A model generated the notes under the pieces. The model was not told the origin of the DNA and did no database searches. It saw nothing but the letters and a program-made list of their open reading frames with translations. Shown here piece after piece: positions 1 through 6,097 of a stretch of 24,623 bases of DNA; the first letter of the stretch is position 1; the number at the start of each line of letters is the position of its first letter. The stretch lies in the IMG/VR virus record IMGVR_UViG_3300017779_000142, positions 1 through 24,623 of that record, one strand, 5' to 3'. A program made the translations under genes and the position numbers. The DNA is from a virus.

Positions 1-115
1 GGATGCCACAGGCCCCGCCGACCGGTCGTTTTTTCTTGCGTTTACAAAGCATTCGTGCATGGGACCCTTGAAAAAACCGGCAAGTGATTCGTTTTGGTCC
101 TGTTACCCCCCATAT
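1..115. other. Left edge, possible gene fragment of uncertain strand
   Basis: Two open stretches compete here and neither can be confirmed. On the + strand a frame is open from base 2 to a TGA at 113-115, which could be the 3' end of a gene entering from the left. On the - strand an ATG at 60-58 (MHECFVNARKND...) has an AAGGG four bases upstream and stays open to the window edge, which would be the start of a divergent gene. I do not recognise either peptide. The self-complementary CGACCGGTCG at about 20-29 followed by a run of T could also be part of a terminator whose upstream portion is outside the window. Confidence 0.2.
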
Positions 116-227
116 TGACAACATAAAAATTTTAGTTGCCGTTAGGTATAGTACACGTTAGAGTTGTACATGCGGAACAACTAAAGTACACACAGTGTAC
201 AAATTGTCGCACCTACTAAATTAACTA

Positions 228-256
228 TTGACACGAATCACTTCTGTCCTTATACT
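228..256 (+). promoter_or_regulatory. Near-consensus sigma70 promoter
   Basis: TTGACA at 228-233 and TATACT at 251-256 are separated by exactly 17 bases, which is close to the ideal sigma70 arrangement. It points toward the terminase, portal and later genes. The -10 hexamer is the left end of the palindrome at 251-272, so a protein bound to that palindrome would block polymerase. The transcript would start near base 263 and carry the hairpin at 277-302 in its leader. Confidence 0.7.
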
Positions 257-272
257 ATAGTATATACTATAG
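251..272. repeat. Overlapping AT palindromes over the promoter -10 (operator candidate)
   Basis: TATACTATAGTATA (251-264) and CTATAGTATATACTATAG (255-272) are both perfect palindromes and overlap. They share their core with the second palindrome at 315-330. Their overlap with the -10 hexamer suggests a dimeric repressor or activator site. No protein that could bind it is encoded in this window. Confidence 0.6.
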
Positions 273-276
273 AACA

Positions 277-302
277 GGCAGGGTTAAAAAAAACACCCTG
301 CC
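277..302 (+). other. GC hairpin in the leader with an A8 loop
   Basis: GGCAGGGT (277-284) and ACCCTGCC (295-302) form a perfect 8-bp stem around a 10-base loop containing eight A residues. It lies midway between the two AT palindromes and just downstream of the predicted transcription start. It lacks a T tract on either strand, so it is not a canonical Rho-independent terminator. It may be an attenuator, an antitermination or processing site, or a DNA structural element. Confidence 0.55.
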
Positions 303-314
303 AAAACAATAGAA

Positions 315-330
315 CTATACTATAGTATAG
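315..330. repeat. Second AT palindrome
   Basis: CTATACTATAGTATAG is a perfect 16-bp palindrome containing the full TATACTATAGTATA core of the copy at 251-264. The core-to-core distance is 65 bp, about six helical turns, which would suit cooperative binding of one regulator to both sites across the intervening hairpin. Confidence 0.6.
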
Positions 331-369
331 AGAAAAGACAACTTATTTGTCATTCTACTCATTTTTTAC

Positions 370-398
370 TTGACAAATTGTCTTCTTTGTGTCACAAT
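370..398 (+). promoter_or_regulatory. Second, weaker sigma70-like promoter
   Basis: TTGACA at 370-375 is followed after 17 bases by CACAAT at 393-398, which matches the -10 consensus at four of six positions. The -35 overlaps the GACAAATTGTC inverted repeat at 372-382, so it may be regulated separately from the upstream promoter. Transcription would start near 405, about 86 bases before the small terminase start codon. Confidence 0.4.
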
Positions 399-406
399 AC
401 GAATCA

Positions 407-478
407 GAGGACAAAACCGTCCGAACCTTCACACAACATAATGTATAAGAGGAAGACGAGGGACGTTGATTTGTCCTC
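407..478 (+). repeat. Long-range inverted repeat in the terminase leader
   Basis: GAGGACAAA (407-415) is the exact reverse complement of TTTGTCCTC (470-478). In an mRNA started from the downstream promoter the first arm would be at the 5' end and the second would end 12 bases before the small terminase ATG. Pairing could influence access to that start, which has no good ribosome binding site of its own. Confidence 0.4.
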
Positions 479-490
479 GCTTAATATAAG

Positions 491-883
491 ATGCCCTTAC
501 CGTCATTACCATACAGTGCTGTCATAGCTAAGAAAGTGCGAGAAGGCATTCGCAGTGGTGTAGCTGTGAAAGACATTCTGTCATCCATACAGAAGTATCA
601 GAATGCTCCCTCTAGCACAGCTACGTTCTATAAGCTCTACGGAGAAGATATAGCAGAAGAGAAGGCCTCTATAGTAGGGGCTGTAGGCTCTGTTGTCATA
701 CAACAAGCGTTAGACGGTGACTTTAAAGCTGCTGAATTATTCCTACGGAGTAAGGGTGGTTGGTCACCTACACAGACACAGGTAGAGGTAGAGGGTACAG
801 AGGACGCTGACACTGATGAAAGTGCCATTGACTCTCTGATGAACTTGTTAGGAAAGAGTAGTGATAACAGCACAGACTCTTAG
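491..883 (+). CDS. terS: Terminase small subunit
   Basis: This 130-residue protein is read as the DNA-recognition subunit of the packaging motor, which brings the large terminase to the viral genome. The N-terminal half looks like a helical homeodomain-type segment (roughly residues 8-50). It is followed by the phrase GDFKAAELFLRSKGGW (about 77-92), a typical small-terminase motif, and an acidic Ser/Asp-rich tail. Position immediately before the large terminase, with a 23-base overlap, supports the call. The ATG at 491 is the only good start because an in-frame TAA lies at 482-484. The region before it has no clear Shine-Dalgarno sequence. Assignment rests on motif and context. Confidence 0.75.
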   Translation: MPLPSLPYSAVIAKKVREGIRSGVAVKDILSSIQKYQNAPSSTATFYKLYGEDIAEEKASIVGAVGSVVIQQALDGDFKAAELFLRSKGGWSPTQTQVEVEGTEDADTDESAIDSLMNLLGKSSDNSTDS

Positions 884-2204
884 AGAGTTACCCGACTCTG
901 AAGTTGCATCAGTATTACAACAATTAGGCCCAAAGAAAACGGAAGAGCTACAGCATGACTGGAACTTCTGGGCCAGACCCGAACAGTTAGAGCCAGAGGG
1001 TATATGGAATGTTTGGGTTGCACTTGCTGGTCGTGGCTGGGGTAAGACCCGTGCTGGAGCCGAATGGGTCAGACACAGGATCAAGAAGGGCGATAAGATT
1101 GTCCACTGTGTTGCACCTACTAAAGGTGATGTTCGCAGGGTTATGGTTGAGGGTGACTCAGGTTTACTCAATGTCTGTTGGAAGGGTGACAAGACATACC
1201 GTGGCAAACACATTGGATTTCCTGTATGGTCACCTACCAACAACACTCTCACATGGGAGAATGGCTCAAAAGCAGTCTTCTTCTCAGCGGAAGACCCAGA
1301 ACGACTAAGGGGACCGCAAGCTTATTCCGCATGGACTGATGAGTTATGTGCTTGGAACAATGCACAAGCAACATGGGACATGCTACAGTTTGGATTAAGA
1401 TTAGGAAAAAGACCCCAAGTCTTTGTCACCACCACACCTAAGACAACCAAGCTAATTAGAAATATACTAGCAGACGATAAGACGATCATTAGCAAAGGGA
1501 GTACCTATGATAATGCAGCCAATCTAGCCGACACCTTCTTAGAAGCAGTGAAGAAGACTTATGAGGGAACAAGGTTAGGTAGACAAGAACTATATGCAGA
1601 AATACTTGATGAAGCATCTGGCGCATTATGGAATAGACAACAACTTGCTAAGTGTGAGATAGACAAGGATGACGTACCATCTCTTAATAGGGTGGTTGTT
1701 TCTATTGATCCGGCTATCACATCCAATGCAGAAAGTGACATGACTGGTATTGTAGTGGCCGGTATCGATGTCAACGGCATAGCTTACGCTTTAGAAGACC
1801 ACACTGCAAGATACACACCGCAACAATGGGCAGCAAAAGCCTCTGAACTCTATCACACTCACTCAGCAGATAGAATTGTAGCGGAAAGAAACCAAGGTGG
1901 TGACATGGTTCGTCATACCTTACAGACAGAAGATCCGACATTACCCATTAAGCTCGTACATGCATCCAGAGGGAAGATGGCACGGGCTGAACCAGTTTCT
2001 GCTCTTTACGAACAAGGAAAAGTAAAACACGTAAAGGGCCTTAATGAATTAGAAGATCAGATGGTACAGTGGGAACCTCTAGGGTCCACAGGCTCACCAG
2101 ACCGTCTTGATGCTTTAGTTTGGGCTATAACGGACCTATCACTCAATGGCTACGCAAAACCTACGCTTAAACTAGCGTATAGTAGCGCCAAGGGACTAAG
2201 ATAA
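861..2204 (+). CDS. terL: Terminase large subunit (COG5323-like ATPase/nuclease)
   Basis: This is the DNA-packaging motor: an N-terminal ATPase drives DNA into the prohead and a C-terminal RNase H-like nuclease cuts the genome. The Walker A motif GRGWGKT spans residues 57-63, followed by RAGAEWVR, and an Asp-Glu pair at 160-161 (WTDELC) fits Walker B. The nuclease half shows D283 in VVVSIDPA, E342 in AERNQGG, and D414/D417 in SPDRLDALVWA, the expected acidic cluster. At 447 aa it is full length for the family, and resembles terminases of alphaproteobacterial phages and gene transfer agents. The start is a GTG at 861 with AGGAAAGAG just upstream, inside the end of the small subunit gene. The stop overlaps the portal start as TAATG. 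Confidence 0.95.
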   Translation: MITAQTLRELPDSEVASVLQQLGPKKTEELQHDWNFWARPEQLEPEGIWNVWVALAGRGWGKTRAGAEWVRHRIKKGDKIVHCVAPTKGDVRRVMVEGDSGLLNVCWKGDKTYRGKHIGFPVWSPTNNTLTWENGSKAVFFSAEDPERLRGPQAYSAWTDELCAWNNAQATWDMLQFGLRLGKRPQVFVTTTPKTTKLIRNILADDKTIISKGSTYDNAANLADTFLEAVKKTYEGTRLGRQELYAEILDEASGALWNRQQLAKCEIDKDDVPSLNRVVVSIDPAITSNAESDMTGIVVAGIDVNGIAYALEDHTARYTPQQWAAKASELYHTHSADRIVAERNQGGDMVRHTLQTEDPTLPIKLVHASRGKMARAEPVSALYEQGKVKHVKGLNELEDQMVQWEPLGSTGSPDRLDALVWAITDLSLNGYAKPTLKLAYSSAKGLR

Positions 2205-3544
2205 TGGTTAAGAAGCTCTCAGAGACAGAGGCCAAGAAGATATTAGGTGTAGCGGGTGACAACACCTCTAATGGTCAGATACGGGCTGATGAGTTTCTAC
2301 CTGAGTTGCGTGGCAAGAAAGCTATACGCAAGTACCGTGAGATGAGAGATAACGACAGTACTATAGGTGCTGTCATGTATGCTACTGAACAAGTCCTTCG
2401 TGATGTCGATTTAAAGGTGATGCCAGCTAATGATAGTGCAGAAGCTAAGAAAGAAGCTGAGTTCGTTGAGTCTGTACTTGATGATATGGACCATACCCTT
2501 GATGACCATATTGCTGAGTCCTTATCGAATTTGTCGTATGGCTTTGCTTGGTTTGAGGTCATCTATAAAAGACGTAATGGCCCTACTGAAAGAAGTGATA
2601 AGAAGCGTTCTAAGTACTCTGATGGCCGTATGGGTGTACGGAAGATTGCTATTCGTGCGCCTTGGACAATCTCTAGGTTTGATGTAGATCAACAGACTGG
2701 TGATGTCAAAGGTATTTATCAGGATGGGTCGGGCTATAACAACTCTAATTATATACCTACTCGTAAAAGTCTGTACTACCGCACGACAACGATTAATGGT
2801 GACCCTGCTGGCCGCTCTATACTTCGTAACGCTTATACTTCTTATGAATATGTCAATAACCTACAGTCTATTGAGGCTATAGCAGTTGAGAGGGAACTTG
2901 CTGGTATCCCTGTTGCTCGTATTCCTGCTGAGTACTTGTCAGGGGATGCAACAGCCACACAATCTGGATTTGTCAATAACCTGCAATCTATTCTCAGGGA
3001 CGTCAAGTTCAATGAGCAGGGATACATTATTCTGCCTTCCGACACCTATCCCGATAAAGACGGAGCGCCTACCAACCAGAAGCTGGTAGATGTTGAGCTT
3101 ATGTCTTCTAGTGGTAGCCGTAATATTGACATTGACCCTATTGTAAGACGTTACCAGCATGATATTGCTCGTAGTGTTCTTTCTGAGTTTCTTATGCTTG
3201 GTGGTGGTAACACTGGCTCTTACGCCCTCTCCAAGTCTAAGACAGACCTGTTCCTTCGTGCATTAGAGAGTTATATCCAAGCTATTGTTGATGTCCTCAA
3301 TAAACAGCTTGTCGAGCGCCTCTGGGAGTTGAACGGTCTGAACTATGACCTGATGCCGACTATTGTAGCTGGTGATGTAGCTCCACACGACTTACGTGAG
3401 ATTGCAGCATTCCTACGCAACTTGAATGGAGCCGACATTAACGTAAGTGATCATCCAGAAGTTATTCAAGACCTTATGGATATTGCTGAACTGAAGTATG
3501 ACCCAGAGTCAACGCAACAACCAAAAGAACAGGAAACTGAATAA
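2204..3544 (+). CDS. Portal protein (DUF935/Mu gp29-like)
   Basis: The portal is the dodecameric ring at one capsid vertex through which DNA enters and to which the neck attaches. The 446-residue length, the position straight after the terminase and the central segment SIEAIAVERELAGIPVARIP (about residues 224-243) match DUF935-type portals. The earlier stretch MRDNDSTIGAVMYATEQVLR (about 46-65) fits the same family. Residues from about 330 include the SEFLMLGGGNTGSYALSKS segment seen in these portals. It is translationally linked to both neighbours through TAATG junctions. The family assignment is from memory of motifs and could be a sister portal family, but the portal role is secure. Confidence 0.88.
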   Translation: MVKKLSETEAKKILGVAGDNTSNGQIRADEFLPELRGKKAIRKYREMRDNDSTIGAVMYATEQVLRDVDLKVMPANDSAEAKKEAEFVESVLDDMDHTLDDHIAESLSNLSYGFAWFEVIYKRRNGPTERSDKKRSKYSDGRMGVRKIAIRAPWTISRFDVDQQTGDVKGIYQDGSGYNNSNYIPTRKSLYYRTTTINGDPAGRSILRNAYTSYEYVNNLQSIEAIAVERELAGIPVARIPAEYLSGDATATQSGFVNNLQSILRDVKFNEQGYIILPSDTYPDKDGAPTNQKLVDVELMSSSGSRNIDIDPIVRRYQHDIARSVLSEFLMLGGGNTGSYALSKSKTDLFLRALESYIQAIVDVLNKQLVERLWELNGLNYDLMPTIVAGDVAPHDLREIAAFLRNLNGADINVSDHPEVIQDLMDIAELKYDPESTQQPKEQETE

Positions 3545-3915
3545 TGGCAACTTTAAATGATCGAGTCCTTGACTCTGGCTTAAGCGTCCTAGACACGGAA
3601 GCCAATAAGATCGTAGTGACCTCTCAGGAAGCTACAACATTCACCAATGCTAATGCAACATATGCTTTAGGTAACTCAACATCACTTTCTATTGGCGCAC
3701 CTGCTGATCGTTCTGGTGGTGGTCGTGAAGTAACTGTAGCAGCTATCACAGATGGCTCAATTACAGGTACAGGCACAGCAACACATTATGCTATCGTAGA
3801 TACAACAAACTCACGTTTGCTTGCTACTAGCACTCTCAGCGCCTCTCAGTCAGTTACGAGTGGTAACACCTTTACTCTAGCCTCATTTACTATCGGTATC
3901 CCAGATCCTGCATAA
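3544..3915 (+). CDS. Small Thr/Ser/Ala-rich virion-associated protein, function unknown
   Basis: This 123-residue protein is rich in Thr, Ser, Ala and Gly and looks all-beta (short alternating hydrophobic strands, with GSITGTGTATHYAIVD in the centre). It has no signal peptide and no catalytic motif I can see. It overlaps the portal stop by one base (TAATG) and is followed after 10 bases by the first long fibre gene. It therefore belongs to the same transcription unit and opens the fibre cassette. Similar small proteins beginning MATLNDRVLD occur, as I recall, beside fibre genes in marine phage genomes. It may be an adaptor or minor decoration protein; no specific function is claimed. Confidence 0.7.
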   Translation: MATLNDRVLDSGLSVLDTEANKIVVTSQEATTFTNANATYALGNSTSLSIGAPADRSGGGREVTVAAITDGSITGTGTATHYAIVDTTNSRLLATSTLSASQSVTSGNTFTLASFTIGIPDPA

Positions 3916-3925
3916 AGGCTAAACA

Positions 3926-6085
3926 ATGGCTGTTCTCAAAAATAGGGCAAAGATGTCCACCAGTACGACGGGTACTGGAACCATTACGCTTGGCTCTGCT
4001 GAGGATGGCTATCAGAGCTTTGCTGATGCTGGTGTAGCTAATGCAGATGTAGTCCGTTACGTTATTGAGGACGGTAATAACTTTGAGATAGGCACAGGCA
4101 CCTATACAGCTTCTGGCACCACCCTGTCACGCACAGTAAGCGAGAGCAGCAACTCAAACAATGCCATTAACCTTAGCGGTTCAGCTACAGTGTTTATCGG
4201 GGCTACGGCTGAAGATATTCCTGCGCTTTATGCTGATAATGACGTAAGTGCTACTGACCCCACTGCTAGTGGTAATAATTCAGTAGCGATTGGTGATAGT
4301 GCTACAGCCGCAGGTGTAAGATCAACTGCACTCACTTATTCTCATGCAGGTGGAACGGACAGCTTTGCAGCAGGTATTGGTAGCAGTTCAAGTGGCCGTG
4401 GCGCACAGGCTGGACAGGCGGTAGCCATTGGTAACAATGCTTGGGTTAGGGCAACTGAAGCTGTAGGTTTAGGTTACTATGCTCATGTTGGCACAAGTGG
4501 CACAAGGGCTGTTTCTTTGGGTCAGGGTCAGGCAGATGGCGCAAACTCTCTTACTGCCGTTATAAGTACTGAATCTACGTCATATGGCAGTAATGGCTCT
4601 AACAGTATTGCTATGGGGGCTTTAGCTAAAGCTACAAGCACCTACGCAGTAGCAATTGGATATAGTACGCAAAGCACTGGCATAGGTACTGTAGCCATAG
4701 GCGCTCAAAATACAGCATCGGGCCAGTATTCTACAGCCATAGGTAGGAGCAATACTGCGTCAGGAAATTATGCAGCGGTAATTGGTTCAAGAGACAGCAC
4801 TGCAAGTGGCGACAACTCCTTTGTAGCAGGGCAAGGCAACACTGTTTCTCACGCTAACTCAATTGCTTTAGGTACTAGCGTACAGTCTACAGCTACAAAT
4901 CAAATTAACTTAGGTGGTACAGCCGACACAGTACGCATCTCAGAGACTTACACCTTACCTACCTCCGACGGTACTAACGGGCAGGTACTTACCACTGACG
5001 GCTCTGGAGTTGTTACTTTCGCAGATGCTGGTGGTGGCTCACCTGATTTGTTCGCTGAAAGCTACGATGGATCAAGTACAAAGCCATCTGCTAGTGGATC
5101 ACAAAATGCTGTCTCGATTGGGGTAAGCGCAAATGCGAGTGGCCACGACACGATATCTATAGGCGAAAGTTCTTCAGCAGTGTCTAGCAAAGCACTGGCG
5201 CTTGGTTATAGCGCTTACGCTGGTGGAGGTGGGCAAAACACAGCAATTGGCCCAAACAGCTTTACGGGAACCAGTGCATACTCAAGCGCATTCGGCCACA
5301 ATGCCTACAGCATCGGCCAAGATGGTGTTGCAATCGGGCAAGCTAGATCAACCGGCACCGACAGCCTTGCAGCAGCTATAGCAACCAACAGTTCAAGCTA
5401 CGGCGCTGCTGGTGCTAATAGTATTGCGATGGGTCAGAATGCGTATTCTGGAGGTAGTGGTGCGGTCAGCTTGGGTACAAGTTCTTTAGCTAACGGCATT
5501 CAATCACATGCTTTTGGCGGGTCATCGTCGGGAGCTTATTCTCTTGCTTTTGGTGGTACGGCATCAGGAACTGTGGCTGTAAGCCTAAAGGGAGGAACCG
5601 CTTCTGGAGAGCGTTCACTCGCAGTTGGCTTTAGATCATCCGCAACTAAATATGGTCAAAAGGCTTTTGCGAGTGGCCGCTTTGCTGCTGATGGGGATGC
5701 TCAAGGCAGTATTTTTATTCTTCGTGCAGACACCACTGACGCAACCGCAACAGTTCTCACAACTAACAACAGCACCGCATCTACAGATAACCAAATCGTA
5801 GCAGCCAGTGACACTTGCATCATGTTCTCAGGCACACTTGTGGCAATGCAGAATGGCGCACAGGATCAGGGTGGCTGGGAGATTAAAGGCTTACTGAAAA
5901 ATGACGGTGGTACAACTACCTTAGTAAGCAGCAACATACAGACATTTGATGACGGTAATGGCTGGGTAGTAGCCTTAACTGCTGACAACACAAACAACGC
6001 CTTAGCAATTACCTGCACAGGGGAAGCTGCACATAACATTCGTTGGGTTGCTAATATTCAGACCAGTGAGGTGACGTATGCTTAG
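3926..6085 (+). CDS. Tail-fibre/adhesin with YadA-head repeats, 719 aa
   Basis: This is probably a trimeric receptor-binding fibre. Residues 1-about 98 (MAVLKNRAKMSTSTTGTG...) form an N-terminal domain common to phage fibres and likely used for virion attachment. Residues about 112-325 and 385-580 are arrays of YadA-head-type repeats of about 14 residues, with core AVAIG, SIAMG or AVSLG followed by A-x-A-S-G, which build a trimeric left-handed beta-roll in adhesins. A linker (about 325-385) holds NQINLGGTADTVRISETYT and DGSGVVTFADAGGG. Residues about 580-719 form a C-terminal domain (ILRADTTDATATVLTTNNST, ending HNIRWVANIQTSEVTYA) shared with the next gene. There is no signal peptide, as expected for a phage protein rather than a secreted autotransporter. 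Placement between portal and protease is unusual. Confidence 0.85.
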   Translation: MAVLKNRAKMSTSTTGTGTITLGSAEDGYQSFADAGVANADVVRYVIEDGNNFEIGTGTYTASGTTLSRTVSESSNSNNAINLSGSATVFIGATAEDIPALYADNDVSATDPTASGNNSVAIGDSATAAGVRSTALTYSHAGGTDSFAAGIGSSSSGRGAQAGQAVAIGNNAWVRATEAVGLGYYAHVGTSGTRAVSLGQGQADGANSLTAVISTESTSYGSNGSNSIAMGALAKATSTYAVAIGYSTQSTGIGTVAIGAQNTASGQYSTAIGRSNTASGNYAAVIGSRDSTASGDNSFVAGQGNTVSHANSIALGTSVQSTATNQINLGGTADTVRISETYTLPTSDGTNGQVLTTDGSGVVTFADAGGGSPDLFAESYDGSSTKPSASGSQNAVSIGVSANASGHDTISIGESSSAVSSKALALGYSAYAGGGGQNTAIGPNSFTGTSAYSSAFGHNAYSIGQDGVAIGQARSTGTDSLAAAIATNSSSYGAAGANSIAMGQNAYSGGSGAVSLGTSSLANGIQSHAFGGSSSGAYSLAFGGTASGTVAVSLKGGTASGERSLAVGFRSSATKYGQKAFASGRFAADGDAQGSIFILRADTTDATATVLTTNNSTASTDNQIVAASDTCIMFSGTLVAMQNGAQDQGGWEIKGLLKNDGGTTTLVSSNIQTFDDGNGWVVALTADNTNNALAITCTGEAAHNIRWVANIQTSEVTYA
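4262..5660 (+). repeat. YadA-head-type repeat arrays in the 719-aa fibre
   Basis: Degenerate repeats of roughly 42 bases encode the AVAIG/SIAMG-type strand followed by a turn (A-x-A-S-G). The arrays are interrupted at about 4870-5080 by a non-repeat linker. A larger module of about 32 residues (G-x-D-S-[FL]-A-A-x-I...S-S-x-G-A...NSIAMG) recurs three times. Boundaries are approximate because the units are imperfect. Confidence 0.75.
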
Positions 6086-6097
6086 GAGTAATAACTA

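Larger units (their letters stand above)
116..490 (+). promoter_or_regulatory. Intergenic control region upstream of the packaging genes
   Basis: No protein-coding gene can be supported in this stretch. It is dense in symmetric elements: GTACAC-ACA-GTGTAC at 186-200, an ACAAATTGTC direct repeat at 199-208 and 373-382, GACAA/TTGTC half-sites at 337-341 and 347-351, two related TATACTATAGTATA-type palindromes, a GC hairpin between them, and two promoter-like pairs. This is the arrangement expected of a regulated late-operon promoter region. A cos or pac site next to the terminase genes is possible by position, but nothing in the sequence identifies one. Confidence 0.6.

Noticed and set aside
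115-152. Additional promoter using TTGACA at 115-120
   Set aside because: No acceptable -10 at 16-18 bases; the nearest TATAGT (147-152) is 26 bases away.
277-302. Rho-independent terminator
   Set aside because: The stem is good but there is no T run after it on either strand; the A8 tract is in the loop. Kept as a leader hairpin instead.
441-527. 28-codon upstream open frame (MYKRKTRDVDLSS...) overlapping the small terminase start
   Set aside because: No ribosome site and no recognisable leader-peptide features; too short to support from sequence alone.
848-1252. 134-residue - strand open frame opposite the large terminase
   Set aside because: It is antisense to the Walker A region of a clear terminase gene; composition is that of a shadow frame.
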